Both the position numbers and the translations under genes were made by a program. The notes under the pieces are model-generated. The model was not told the DNA's origin. It searched no databases and worked only from the letters and a program-made list of their open reading frames with translations. A DNA stretch of 64,000 nt from the NCBI GenBank assembly GCA_963971535.1, contig OZ020585.1, forward strand, positions 154,243,371 through 154,307,370, given 5' to 3'. Below, one piece after another: positions 22,415 through 32,383 of the stretch (positions are counted from its first letter, which is position 1; each line of letters begins with the position of its first letter). Source of the DNA: Notolepis coatsorum (lineage: Eukaryota > Chordata > Actinopteri > Aulopiformes > Paralepididae).

Positions 22415-22857
22415 TGTATTACCCATCACACTCACCATCAATGACTCCACCATCACCCCCTCCCCCCTAGTCCGCAACCTCTGTGTCATCCTCGACCCCA
22501 CCCTCTCATTTGACCCCCATGTCCGCTCCATTGTCAAAACTTCATATTTTTACCTCCGCAACATTGCCAAAATCCGTCACTGCCTCTACCCCCTGCTGCT
22601 GAATCCCTCATACACGCCTTCATCTCATCCCTCCTGGACTACTGTAACTCCCTCCTCACTGGCATCACCTCCCGCTCCCTCCATGAACTGCAGATGGTCC
22701 AAAACTCAGCCGCCCGCCTCCTCACTAACACCCGGTCCTGCGAACACATCACTCCTGTCCTCCACTCCCTCCACTGGCTCCCGATCAAGGAACGCATTAA
22801 CTTCAAAACACTACTCCTCACCTTCAAAGCCCTCCATAGCCTGGCCTCACCCTGGTC
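22415..22857 (+). mobile_element. L2-type LINE fragment, RT C-terminal part
   Basis: In successive frames the segment reads VRNLCVILDPTLSFDPHV, SYFYLRNIAKIRHCLYP, then after a one-base deletion ALLDYCNSLL-type sequence (FISSLLDYCNSLLTGI), LHELQMVQNSAARLL, HITPVLHSLHWLPIKERI and FKTLLLTFKALHSLAS. This order and wording are typical of vertebrate L2-clade reverse transcriptases. The fragment is truncated at both ends. The 3' side runs into a hAT-like repeat. Confidence 0.85.
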
Positions 22858-23200
22858 TCAAACTTTTTAGACCAAGTACCACCTGAGAACGTAGCTGGCT
22901 CTCCAAGTACCACCATATGACCGACGTTAAAATACAGTATTCAGCTATGCACAGTTCACGCAGGAGGCAAATGTATTCCTAATACCATTATTTTGTTACA
23001 AAGACTTAATTTCCTGCATTCTGGTGCAGGAATGTTTTTTTTACCATTTAAATTCCAGTGTTTGTGATGGGCATCACAAAGTATTGTATATATAAAAAAA
23101 AAGAAAAACACATATTCAATACATTTTGAATTGTAACCCTTTAAATGCCAGTTTGTGTGATGGCATCACAAATTATTGTTAAAAATTATTATTATTGTTG
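22855..23200 (+). mobile_element. Non-autonomous hAT-like element fragment
   Basis: Starts 'ggtctcaaactttttagacc', then 'aagtaccacctgagaa', 'ctggctctccaagtacc' and later 'ggcatcacaaattattgt'. The same order recurs at 35,464-36,065, where the start reads CAGTGGTTCTCAAACTTTTT, a typical hAT terminal inverted repeat. No transposase is present. Confidence 0.6.
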
Positions 23201-23242
23201 TTGTGGTATGGAAGCAAATGAGTGACAGAAGTATTTGAATTT

Positions 23243-23475
23243 TATCAGACCGAATTTATAGCATTGAAAATAATTACTTTGAAAACGCGTATCTGAATTG
23301 AATTTATAGCATTGAAAATAATTACTTTGAAAACATGTATCTGAATTTTTTCAGACACCGAATTTATAGCATTGAAAATAATTACTTTGAAAACATGCAT
23401 CTGTTTTTTTTCAGACACCGAATTTATAGCATTGAAAATAATTACTTTGAAAATCATGTATCTGATTTTTTTTTG
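23243..23475 (+). repeat. 60-bp tandem repeat (4 units)
   Basis: Units contain GAATTTATAGCATTGAAAA and TAATTACTTTGAAAACATG, about 60 bp apart. Confidence 0.9.
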
Positions 23476-23748
23476 CTCCAAATTTACCTTATGTGAAATA
23501 AAAATTCAGTGTTTAAAATTCAATGTAAAAAATTCGAATGCATAATAAAATTCAATGTAAAAAAATTCGATGCATAATTGCGGTGTATAAAATTCAATGT
23601 AAGAAATTCGATGCATAATTGCGGTGTATAAAATTCGATGTAAAAAACCATCATCCGGGCTGCGTGAATCCTTTCAGCAACTGGCTTGTCCTTCCGCGTT
23701 CCCGTTTGGCGCTCTGATTGGCCAGGTCATGTGACATGAGCGCCAATC

Positions 23749-23778
23749 GTGGGACGGCAAGTTTTTGCCGTCCCACGC
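23749..23778. repeat. GC-rich hairpin
   Basis: GTGGGACGGCAA and TTGCCGTCCCAC form 12-bp arms around a 4-nt loop. 'ctctgattggcca' flanks on both sides in direct orientation. Confidence 0.75.
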
Positions 23779-23882
23779 TCTCTGATTGGCCACTGACGCG
23801 TTTGCCCAATCCGTGACGAGCTGTGTCTTTGCCCATTTCCACGTCAAACAGCCTGCAAACTACCTGGCATTCTATCGCCATG

Positions 23883-24020
23883 CTCTAAGACAAACTCTAA
23901 CCTTAACCAACTTCAAAAGAGTGCCTAAGCTTAACCGTCGAAAGAACTTGCCGTCACGCACTAAGACAAACTCTAACCTTAACCAACTTCGAAGAGTGCC
24001 TAAGCTTAACCAGTGTAAAA
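23883..24020 (+). repeat. Two-copy 66-bp tandem duplication
   Basis: 'ctaagacaaactctaacc' and 'agagtgcctaagcttaacc' occur twice, about 85 bp apart at their starts. Confidence 0.8.
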
Positions 24021-24189
24021 ACAGGCGTCGGCCAATCAGAGAGCGTCTCCGAGAAATGCGGCTTGGTTTGGTATTCACGCAACCGGGCTACCCAGACAGG
24101 ATAAGCAATCAAGCCTGGATGCAATCGAACTGACTTCTGGCCTATCACTGCACGGCTTTGTCAGTCATGTGATCACACCAACCCGGGAG

Positions 24190-24694
24190 AAAGATGGCGG
24201 TATATACATACGGTGGGGAGAGAAATATACGGTGGGGAGAGAATATATACATACGGTGGGGAGGAGACTGTACATTAGGAGGGGGTGGGAGAGAAATATG
24301 CATACGGTGGGGAGAGAATATATACATACGGTGGGGAGGAGACTACATTAGGAGGGGGTGGGTGGGAGAGAAATATACATATGGTGGGGAGAGAATATAT
24401 ACATACGGTGGGGAGGATACTGTACATTAGGAGGGGGTGGGTGGGAGAGAAATATACATATGGTGGGGAGAGAATATATACATATGATGGGGAGAGAATA
24501 TATACATACGGTGGGGAGGAGACTGTACATTAGGAGGGGGTGGGTGGGAGAGAAATATACATACGGTGGGGAGAGAATATATACATATGATGGGGAGAGA
24601 ATATATACATACGGTGGGGAGGAGACTGTACATTAGGAGGGGGTGGGTGGGAGAGAAATATACATATAATAGACAGTCTCCTCCCCACCATATG
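24190..24694 (+). repeat. Irregular tandem array of CATACGGTGGGGAG and ACTGTACATTAGGAGG modules
   Basis: Modules 'catacggtggggag', 'agaatatatacata' and 'gactgtacattaggagg' repeat with a ~110-bp period. They derive from the 3' UTR region of LINE-A. The array turns into the opposite orientation at about 24,668. The BEL/Pao element then splits it, and the inverted part continues at 33,728. Confidence 0.85.
24690..24694 (+). other. Target site duplication of the BEL/Pao element (left)
   Basis: ATATG, repeated at 33,723-33,727. Five bp is the usual length for BEL/Pao. Confidence 0.9.
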
Positions 24695-26029
24695 TGTAAC
24701 TGAGGGGTACAATTCCCTGACTGTATTGATAAGTATGGTATCATTAAACCACTACCGCTTTATGTACTTTAATTACTGGCCATACAGTACATGATATATA
24801 AATATGATGAACACTTCACACAATGAATCGGTTCCACACAAAGTGGTAATTAAGTATTTATTGCAGCAAAAGGTACATAATATACTTCTCTATTTTACTT
24901 TGGATGCGCTTATAAGGCAAAGGAATGTGCGTAGGCAAATCAATAATGAATGTCCATTCTCTGGTTACGCAGGAGGTAATTATACAACCTGAATCTTAGG
25001 GAATTATATCTATGGTACACTAGTAATATATAGCGGGAGATACTGGAAGGGTCCCCCCGGTTGTAAGCCAGCAGGGGTAGAGGATCTGTCGGTAGTAGAG
25101 AGTCTGGTCAACGATGACTAAGGAGACTCCAAGTACAGGAGACGGTGCAATAGTCTCTTGATCCACAGACGAATACAGCTGTTCTCCGTAGACTGTAGCT
25201 CCACAGTGAAGAAAGCTAGCCGGCCTCAGGCTCTCTGAGGCGCAGACTCGACGTGGCTCCTCACAGGGTAAATCCCACACGTGTAGGCGTCGGCGATTCT
25301 CCGCTCCATAAATCACAGGACCAAAACAAATATAATCCAGCCGCAAAGGGCTATGTAGTCGTCGGGTAGATTAATCCAGTGTACATGTCCACACGGTTCT
25401 CGTCTAGGTCTCCTCGGGTGAAAGCGCCATGAAAGCAGCCCAGCCTGGATAAGCACTCTAGCTGATACGAGGAAGCGTTGGTGATGCTGGTCACTGTAGA
25501 ACTTTAGCCGCACGATACACTATACACAAATAGACTATTACTGACTTAATAGAAATATGTCGCACTCGACGGTATAGCGCCAAACTCTGACAATTCAGTT
25601 ATTAATTCGCACGCGGTCTCAATGCTCTTATTTGGGGCCAAACAGGCCATACTTCACAGCACGGAGTATCGTGGGTGAGGCTTCAACTTATTGGGTAACT
25701 CTACTTCTGTATTCACCTGCGCCATATTTATATGCACGGCGAACAATCTAGTGCCAACCTCATTTCTGTCTCGTATCCCTGAGCAAGGCCGGGCATGTAC
25801 AGACATGTCTTGACGGTGGCCTTGAACCTGACTCTGGAGGCATGGCCCTGGCGCCTGTGGACCGCTGTCCAATAGGAGAATGAAATATTATGGTCTGTAC
25901 TAGGCTAAAGGGATATTCCGTGTATATGTACAAGGAATATACAAGGGATATCAAACGATATACAAATACTATGCAATATATATCAATCAATAAATATATA
26001 TATTCGGTTTAATCTGATCCTTTGTAACA
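24695..26029 (-). repeat. BEL/Pao 3' LTR (1,335 bp)
   Basis: Ends in TGTAACTGAGG and TTTGTAACA on the plus strand. It differs from the other LTR by single bases (about 25,660 and 25,789), by a 5-bp 'tcttg' insertion near 25,808, and by length in the 'taaacca' repeat near 24,748. Confidence 0.95.
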
Positions 26030-26046
26030 GCCGCCTCCTAATTAGT
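26030..26046 (-). promoter_or_regulatory. Polypurine tract of BEL/Pao
   Basis: On the minus strand TAGGAGGCGGC directly precedes the 3' LTR. This is the expected place for plus-strand DNA priming. Confidence 0.6.
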
Positions 26047-26123
26047 CCCACCTAATTAGCTAAGCAGAGACAGATTAACCGCACTGTCCACTACTCAATG
26101 TCTGTTGTGAGGGGTCGGGCAGT

Positions 26124-29100
26124 TCACAAAGTCATGGGGTCATGGTCGTCATCGATAGTATCGGGGAGCCTTGGCAGTTCTATTAGCCTCGCCACGGGTC
26201 GGGTGTAGATCCGTCCTTGGACGAGCACTTCGGCTGCTCGGACCTTTCCGTCGGCACCGGTGATCACTTTGCTTACGCGGCCAGCCGGCCACATAGCTCG
26301 GGGTAGTGACTGGTCGATAATCATGACGACTGTTCCTTCTGTCAAATGGTCTCTCTCTTTCACCCATTTCTGGCGGGTCTGTAGAGACGGTAGATAGTGG
26401 AGTAGGAAGCTGTTCCAAAACTTGTCAGCCAATACTTGACTGTACCTCCACATTCTTCGGCCGTTCGCTTCTTCAGGCCTGTACATTGTCTGTGGTAGCG
26501 CGGGGTCCAGCCGCCCCATCAAGAGTGTGTTGGGGGTGACTGGGTCGACATCTGCTACATCACTTGAGACGTAACCGAGGGGCTTTGAGTTCAATACTCC
26601 CTCGATCTCCGTGAGGACTGTCATTAGGACTTCTTCCGCCACGGTCTGGGCCCCAAGCACGGCGTACAGGGCTGTCTTTATTGAACGTACTTCTCGTTCC
26701 CAAGTTCCACCGAAGTGAGGTGCGTTCGGGGGATTAAACTGGAAGTCAATCTGGGATGGAGCGAGGTGGGTCTTAAGTTCTGGGCCCATAGCTTGGAAGC
26801 TCTCTCTCAGCTCTCTTTCTCCGCCTTTGAAGTTTGTCCCGTGATCAGACAATAATATAGACGGTTTGCCTTTCCGCGATGTGAATCTTCGGAAGGCCAT
26901 AAGGAATGAGTCTGTGCTCATGGTTGGAAGGAGTTCTATATGCATCGCTCGGGTGGTCATGCATTTGAATACAATACCCCACCGCTTCTCGGTTCCTCTT
27001 CCTTTCTTTATATACAGCGGGCCGAAACAGTCCATACCGGTGGAGTGAAAAGGCTTGTCGCCGAGTCGGAGGCGACAGGGAGGTAGGTCAGCCATCCGGG
27101 GTATACTGGGCTGCGCTCGCCACTTACGACAGTCTAGACAGGTTCGCTGGAAGCGCCGCACTGCTTCTCTCCCTTGCAGTATCCAATAACGACGTCTGAT
27201 CTCCGCGAAGACTCTCTCTGCCCCGGCGTGATGCACATCCTCGTCGTATTTCTTTATGATCAGCTCTGTGACCTTGTGTCGGCTGTTTAAGACTATCGGG
27301 TACTTGACGTCATCCGGTAAGTCTGGAGCTCTCCGCAGACGACCACCCACTCTGATGAGACCATGGGCGTCGCTCTCGGGGGCTAGGTGGAGCAGTCTGC
27401 TGTCTGATGGGACGGGCTTTGCTCCCTGTAGACAGTCTAGCTCATCAGGGAACGAGTCTCTCTGGGCTCGTTGTAGGAGAAGAAGTTCTGCTTCTTCGTA
27501 GTCAGCTGCAGTAATGTCAGTAGTGAGCTGAACCTCTGGGTGGTGCCACAGGAATGTCTTTAGCTGCGCACTCTCTAGGGTGAGGCAATCGTCTATGACG
27601 AGTGTGTTCAATCCACAGAACATAGATTTCTTGTTTTTGGCCTCCTCTTTACTCGCTTCCCGTGGGGTGGGTGTAGGCCACTCTTCTTCCGGGAGCTTGA
27701 GGAACTCTGGCCCGTCACTGTATAGGTTGTGACGGGTGAGGTCATCCAGGGACATTCCCCGGGTGATGAGGTCAGCTGGGTTGTGTTTTGTGTCCACATA
27801 CCTCCAGCTTGCTACTTCTGTTAAATCTTGAATCTCTGTGACTCTGACTCCCACGAAGACCTTGTATCTGCACGAATCAGACCGGATCCATGTGAGTACT
27901 GTCGTGGAGTCTGACCACAAGATTGTTCTTTGCACCGGAATGGTGAGTTCACGTTGGATTAACGTGGCGAGTTGCGCTCCTGCTAGGGCTGCGCAGAGCT
28001 CTAGACGCGGGATAGATTGTTGCTTTCGTGGGGCTATTCTTGAGCGAGCCAGGATGAAAGCAGTATGTATTTCTCCTCCCTCCTCTCGGGCACGCAAGTA
28101 GGCCACCGAACCGTAGGCTACTTCGGAGGCGTCGCTGAAGACGTGCAGGTCCATCTGGCACGTCTCCGGCCTCACTGTGGGTGGGAAGTAGCTGCGGCGT
28201 ATGTTGACACCTGGGAGTGAGCTGAGTTCCGTCTCCCACTCTCTCCATGTGGATGCAAGGTGTTCGGGTATGGGGTCGTCCCAGCCCTGGTCCTTGTCCC
28301 ATAACGCTCTTACAATCATCTTTGCCCTGGTGGTGTAAGGTAGAATACATCCCAACGAGTCATATTGTCTGGCGAGTGTTCTGTATACACTCCGTCTGGT
28401 GGTCGGTAGTGCAGTCGACCTTCCCTGCTCCTTGGTCAGGGGTGTGTGTTTATAATGGAGCGAGTCTGTTTTGAAGCGCCAGACTAGTCCTAATGTCATT
28501 TCTTGGGCTTCTCCTGGGATGGTCGCCATCCAGGTCTCGCTGCTTGCTGCCTTGTCCTCGGGGGAGAGGCTGCGCAATACTTGCGGGTCGCTGCTGGCCC
28601 ACTGCCTGAGATCAAAGCCGCCTTTGATCAGGGAGGCGCGGAGCTTGAGTAGAAGGGCCTCGGCTTCTTCTGGCGTCGAGACGCTTTGCAGACAGTTGTC
28701 CACGTAGAAACTATTTCCTACACTTTGTCGGACCTCTTCATCAGCTGCTGGGTCCTCTGCGACGTGTTTTTGCAGTGCAAACGTAGCACAGCATGGGCTG
28801 CATGTGGTTCCGAAAGGGAGGACTTCCCATTGATAGATGGCTGGTTGCTCATCCCCAATCCTCTCTCTCCATAGGAACCGCAGCAGGGGCTTGTCCTCCT
28901 CCACTAGTCTCACCTGCAGGAACATCCCTTTGATGTCGCCGCTGATGGCCACCTTGTCTTGGCGGAAACGTAGTAACACGCCTAGTAGAGAGGGGCCGAG
29001 TGTTGGGCCGGGCAAGAGCTCTTTATTCAGATTTTGTGATCCGATCTGGTAGCTGCAGTTGAACACAATACGATCCTTGCCGTTGTGGTGGACTTTGTGG

Positions 29101-31538
29101 TGCGGCACGTACCATGATTCGGTCGTCTGATCGGCCTCTTTAATGTCAATTTTCTTTATGTGTCCCGTTGTGATTAGCTTGTTAATCTCAGCGCGGTACA
29201 CAGTCTCTTGAGCGGGGTCTCTGGCTAGGCGCCGCTCTGTGTTCAATAGATACCGCTCCGTCGCTTCTTTTGGGGCGTGGAAGGTAGGCATACCCTCTCG
29301 CCTCAGGAGTGGAGTTGCGTATCTCATCACTCCGTTGACTTTGACTCTCTTTGTCCCCTGCTCGAGGAGGGCTATAGCGTAAATGTCTTCCTTGGAACGA
29401 ATGTCTTTCTTTTCGTTCTTAAAGGGCATTGTCTCTAGTGTCCATAGCCTCTCGACATGCTGTAGGAGGGTGGTGTCTTCTTCTGTCACTCTGGAGTGGA
29501 GGCAGTTAGTGGCTGCTGTTCGGTTAAGAGACTTAGCGAGGGGGCCTTGTAGTGTCCATCCTAGGCGGGTCTCGACTGCTGCAGGACAGCCTCTGGGCCC
29601 TGTGTGGACCCGGTCAATCGGGACGATGAGGTCTGCATGGTCGGAGCCTATCAGCAGGGTCGGGGTGGCACCGTCTATGAGCGGTATAGGTAGTTGACGC
29701 AGGTGCACATATTTATCCATCAGCTTGGCGATGGGGTAGGTGTACTGCGACAGGCCTATTTCTTGGCTGGTGAAAGCGTTAGTAATCCTATACCGTCTCT
29801 CTGGCTGCCCGCTTGCTGCGATAGTGAAGGAGACATTCTCGCCCTTTATCGTCTTTAGATCTCTTCTTATTGTCCGAATCGTCATCTGGTTTTCGCTCCC
29901 CCGCAGCCCCAGCTGGGCCGCAGCGGACTCGAGGAGAAGGGTCTTCTCTGACCCGTCGTCAAGGACGGCATAAGTGTCCATGACCTTATCTTGGTAACTC
30001 AGTGTTACGCGGACCACCTTTAAGAGCACCCGGGCGCCCCCGCTGCTGGCGGGGTCAATGTACATAACACTTGCCTTTGTGCTGCTTGAGGGTGCAGGCT
30101 TTCTTCTGTTACTGTCGTGTAGGACATCTAGGTGGGCTCCGTCACACCGACTACACCTCTTCTTTAAGCGGCAATCGGCTGCCATGTGACTGCGCGCACA
30201 TCGGTAACAGCGTCGGTTGGACTTTATCCATTGACTCACCTCGTCAGCGGTCATCTTCTTGAACGTGTCACATTGTGACAACCAGTGTTCCTTTTCGCAG
30301 TACGGGCACACCATCTTCCACTTCTCTTTCATCGAGGGGGTACTGTGGTTCTTGCTGCTCGGTACTGATTCTGATTGGTGCATGACGGTCACCAATCTTC
30401 GGCCATCGTTTGCTCTCCTAGGTCCCTCTCTGGAGCTTGGGGTGCTCCGCATGAACGTATCCAACCGTAGGCTGTTGACTTCTCTCGCCAGGAAGTCGGC
30501 TAGGTCTAGGAGGGATGGCTCGGGACCGTTAGGATCACGGTGGTCTCTTTGCCGCCTGAAGCGCTCTTGTCGGGCGGGCGGAAGCTTCTCTAAAATCCTC
30601 TCGACATTAGAGTTTGCGTACAGTTCGTGCATACCCTTTTCTCTTTGCGCCCCCAGCATCCCTACCAGGGATTGTACCTTGATAGACAGGTCATCTAGTG
30701 AGCGATTGTCTGTGGCTGGGGGTAGGCGGTCAATATGCCTTATCTCTTGTATTACGTAGTCCCATATGCGTCCATATCTTTGGTCGAGTGCTGCTAGAGC
30801 CGCTGTGTATGGGGTAGTAGAGGTGGCATAGGCCAGCGCTATATTGTGCGCTCGGGGCACCTTGAGGTGCTTCAGTAGGATAGTATACTTGTACGGTTCA
30901 TCAGCTACATCGGACATCATTGTCTCTAAGCACATTCGTAGCTCCGTGTACTGTGCTCTGTTCTCGTGGGTGAAGTCCGGAAACGTCGGTGTGCCAATGT
31001 ATGATGCCATGGATGGCTGGCACATCGGTGAGCGTTGGAAGAGAGGCCTCCTAGGCGAGTCTCCTCTTACGCCTCTTGGTGGGCTGGTACCTGCTGGGTA
31101 CCATGGCCCGCGTATCCAGGTGCTGTTCCTCGGGGCTGGTTGTGCGTCAAGCTCACCCGTGAATTGAGTCGGGGGTCTGTAGCGCAGAGCCGCGGGGGTA
31201 GAGCCTGGGCTGTACTGGACCTCCTGGTCCTGTGGAGTACTGTGCTGCTGTCGGGCTTGACTCTCCTCCTCTCCCTCTTCTTCTTCCTCTGGCAGGTCCT
31301 CTAGATCCTGTAGTCGTCTATTTAGCCTCTCCACGGTGTAGACCGTTTCTTCCTTGTAGCTGGGTCTCACTTGGACCGGTCGGGGAAGGGGTTCGGAGGG
31401 GGGTATAGGCTCTCTCTGGTGGTCGGGCTCAGGGTCGCTTGATCGGGTAGGGGAGGGTGCCCTTGACCCTTGTCTTGACGAGGCCCTGGAACCCCGTGCG
31501 GAGGGAGGGGGTGTTGCCCTGGTGATCAGCTGCTCCAT
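26124..31538 (-). CDS. pol: BEL/Pao Gag-Pol polyprotein, main open part (1,804 residues)
   Basis: Encodes the replication proteins of the element. Proline/serine-rich N-terminus, then DUF1759-like Gag (about 190-350) and zinc-knuckle cysteines CPYCEKEHWLSQC (411-423), CYRCARSHMAADC (444-456) and CSRCDGAH. Protease of A17 type at LDDGSEKTLL (526-535). Reverse transcriptase with GDIKGMFLQV (first Asp 868) and YVDNCLQS (945-952), where YVDN replaces YVDD as I recall in many vertebrate BEL elements. RNase H with FSDASEVAYGS (Asp 1136), RLELCAAL and LWSDST. Zinc-binding H-H-C-C around HHAGAERVF and CLDCRKW (1436-1473). Integrase catalytic triad Asp1503 (GMDCFGP), Asp1565 (LSDHGTNF) and Glu1614 (GTWEREV). 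DUF5641 near 1690-1790. The same frame extends upstream to 32,339 through two stops, so the initial Met here is not the natural start. Confidence 0.95.
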   Translation of the reverse strand: MEQLITRATPPPSARGSRASSRQGSRAPSPTRSSDPEPDHQREPIPPSEPLPRPVQVRPSYKEETVYTVERLNRRLQDLEDLPEEEEEGEEESQARQQHSTPQDQEVQYSPGSTPAALRYRPPTQFTGELDAQPAPRNSTWIRGPWYPAGTSPPRGVRGDSPRRPLFQRSPMCQPSMASYIGTPTFPDFTHENRAQYTELRMCLETMMSDVADEPYKYTILLKHLKVPRAHNIALAYATSTTPYTAALAALDQRYGRIWDYVIQEIRHIDRLPPATDNRSLDDLSIKVQSLVGMLGAQREKGMHELYANSNVERILEKLPPARQERFRRQRDHRDPNGPEPSLLDLADFLAREVNSLRLDTFMRSTPSSREGPRRANDGRRLVTVMHQSESVPSSKNHSTPSMKEKWKMVCPYCEKEHWLSQCDTFKKMTADEVSQWIKSNRRCYRCARSHMAADCRLKKRCSRCDGAHLDVLHDSNRRKPAPSSSTKASVMYIDPASSGGARVLLKVVRVTLSYQDKVMDTYAVLDDGSEKTLLLESAAAQLGLRGSENQMTIRTIRRDLKTIKGENVSFTIAASGQPERRYRITNAFTSQEIGLSQYTYPIAKLMDKYVHLRQLPIPLIDGATPTLLIGSDHADLIVPIDRVHTGPRGCPAAVETRLGWTLQGPLAKSLNRTAATNCLHSRVTEEDTTLLQHVERLWTLETMPFKNEKKDIRSKEDIYAIALLEQGTKRVKVNGVMRYATPLLRREGMPTFHAPKEATERYLLNTERRLARDPAQETVYRAEINKLITTGHIKKIDIKEADQTTESWYVPHHKVHHNGKDRIVFNCSYQIGSQNLNKELLPGPTLGPSLLGVLLRFRQDKVAISGDIKGMFLQVRLVEEDKPLLRFLWRERIGDEQPAIYQWEVLPFGTTCSPCCATFALQKHVAEDPAADEEVRQSVGNSFYVDNCLQSVSTPEEAEALLLKLRASLIKGGFDLRQWASSDPQVLRSLSPEDKAASSETWMATIPGEAQEMTLGLVWRFKTDSLHYKHTPLTKEQGRSTALPTTRRSVYRTLARQYDSLGCILPYTTRAKMIVRALWDKDQGWDDPIPEHLASTWREWETELSSLPGVNIRRSYFPPTVRPETCQMDLHVFSDASEVAYGSVAYLRAREEGGEIHTAFILARSRIAPRKQQSIPRLELCAALAGAQLATLIQRELTIPVQRTILWSDSTTVLTWIRSDSCRYKVFVGVRVTEIQDLTEVASWRYVDTKHNPADLITRGMSLDDLTRHNLYSDGPEFLKLPEEEWPTPTPREASKEEAKNKKSMFCGLNTLVIDDCLTLESAQLKTFLWHHPEVQLTTDITAADYEEAELLLLQRAQRDSFPDELDCLQGAKPVPSDSRLLHLAPESDAHGLIRVGGRLRRAPDLPDDVKYPIVLNSRHKVTELIIKKYDEDVHHAGAERVFAEIRRRYWILQGREAVRRFQRTCLDCRKWRAQPSIPRMADLPPCRLRLGDKPFHSTGMDCFGPLYIKKGRGTEKRWGIVFKCMTTRAMHIELLPTMSTDSFLMAFRRFTSRKGKPSILLSDHGTNFKGGERELRESFQAMGPELKTHLAPSQIDFQFNPPNAPHFGGTWEREVRSIKTALYAVLGAQTVAEEVLMTVLTEIEGVLNSKPLGYVSSDVADVDPVTPNTLLMGRLDPALPQTMYRPEEANGRRMWRYSQVLADKFWNSFLLHYLPSLQTRQKWVKERDHLTEGTVVMIIDQSLPRAMWPAGRVSKVITGADGKVRAAEVLVQGRIYTRPVARLIELPRLPDTIDDDHDPMTL

Positions 31539-31802
31539 TATCTGCGCTTGTAATCGGTCGCGCTCGGCTTCGCGCTTGGTGAGAGCGAGGTCGCGCTATG
31601 CTTCTCTTTGGGCACCGGCAGCGGCGCGCTGGGCTTCGGCGGCGGCGCGCTGGGCTTCGGCCCGGTCCCTTACCATATTCTCTTCCGTCTGAAGGCGTCT
31701 AATCTCTAGACGTATACGATCTTCGTCGCTCCGTTGCTGCACCTGAAGGCGTTCTCTTTCCATGGAAGAATGTTCGCGCTCACTAAGCGTCTGTGCTTGG
31801 AG
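31539..31802 (-). pseudogene. Gag coiled-coil segment interrupted by nonsense codons
   Basis: This lies in the same frame as the ORFs on both sides. It reads as a highly charged helix (SEREHSSMERERLQVQQR, EAQRAAAEAQRAAAGAQRE), likely a Gag coiled coil. A TAG sits at 31,596-31,598 where the repeated motif EAQR predicts CAG. The upstream TGA is at 31,803-31,805. Both stops fit single C-to-T changes. Confidence 0.85.
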
Positions 31803-32339
31803 TCAATCGCGCTCTGTTGAGGCTGCTAGGCTGGCGAGGAATGCCTGTGCCAGCATCTTGTCCACCTCGCTGGGGGAAGACGCTGGTTGAGGTGATCTGC
31901 TCCTGGCAGTACTCGTTGGAGATCTGTTCTCCTGTGGCGAGTCCTGGAGATCCATCTCCGGGGTGCTCTCCTCTTCTTGTAGCGGGTAGAGTTCCATCCC
32001 TGGAGGGCTGTCTTTATCCTGGAGCTCTCCGGGGACTACTTCTTCGGTCTTGGCGGGGGGTAAAGTCATGTCGGGTCCCTCCTGGTCCCTACCGTGAGCT
32101 TGGTCAGTTACGTTAGAACCCACTAGGGCCTCTATTGGCGGGGTAGCCTGGTCGATAGGGTCGGACATAATTTTACTATCTACTTTTTCCGCGTTTACCG
32201 TCTGTAGAAAGCTAGGTAGTATATTGGCAACGTAATCCTCTAAGTACTGAGGTGTCTGCCGTCTACGCTGCGGGCGATCTACTTTAGGAGAACCGTTTTG
32301 TGGAGTGTTCATCATTGGCCATGTCAATATTAATACCAC
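31803..32339 (-). CDS. gag: BEL/Pao Gag N-terminus (178 codons, ends in premature TGA)
   Basis: This is the N-terminal part of the same gag-pol frame as 26,124-31,538. An ATG lies about 25 nt downstream of the primer binding site, and a second start option is MMNTPQNG a few codons on. The product is acidic and proline-rich (EEVVPGELQDKDSPPGMEL), ending SEVDKMLAQAFLASLAAS before the TGA. Without that stop and the TAG at 31,596 the whole frame would be 2,072 codons. A translational read-through role is unlikely because the stop lies inside Gag, not between Gag and Pol. Confidence 0.85.
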   Translation of the reverse strand: MVLILTWPMMNTPQNGSPKVDRPQRRRQTPQYLEDYVANILPSFLQTVNAEKVDSKIMSDPIDQATPPIEALVGSNVTDQAHGRDQEGPDMTLPPAKTEEVVPGELQDKDSPPGMELYPLQEEESTPEMDLQDSPQENRSPTSTARSRSPQPASSPSEVDKMLAQAFLASLAASTERD

Positions 32340-32364
32340 TATATTAATATTACACTAGTTACCC

Positions 32365-32381
32365 TCCGGCTCGAAGGACCA
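32365..32381 (-). promoter_or_regulatory. BEL/Pao primer binding site, complementary to tRNA-Tyr 3' end
   Basis: The plus strand reads TCCGGCTCGAAGGACCA, which equals the 3' end (with CCA) of vertebrate tRNA-Tyr as I recall it, 17 of 17 positions. It sits 2 nt from the LTR. Confidence 0.85.
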
Positions 32382-32383
32382 AT

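Noticed and set aside
24194-24744. Several overlapping ORFs with GGE/YTYGG peptides on both strands
   Set aside because: They are translations of a short tandem array; no conserved domain, and frames exist on both strands.
31538-31538. Start codon of BEL pol at MEQLITR
   Set aside because: The same frame is continuous upstream to 32,339 apart from two stops, so this Met is internal.
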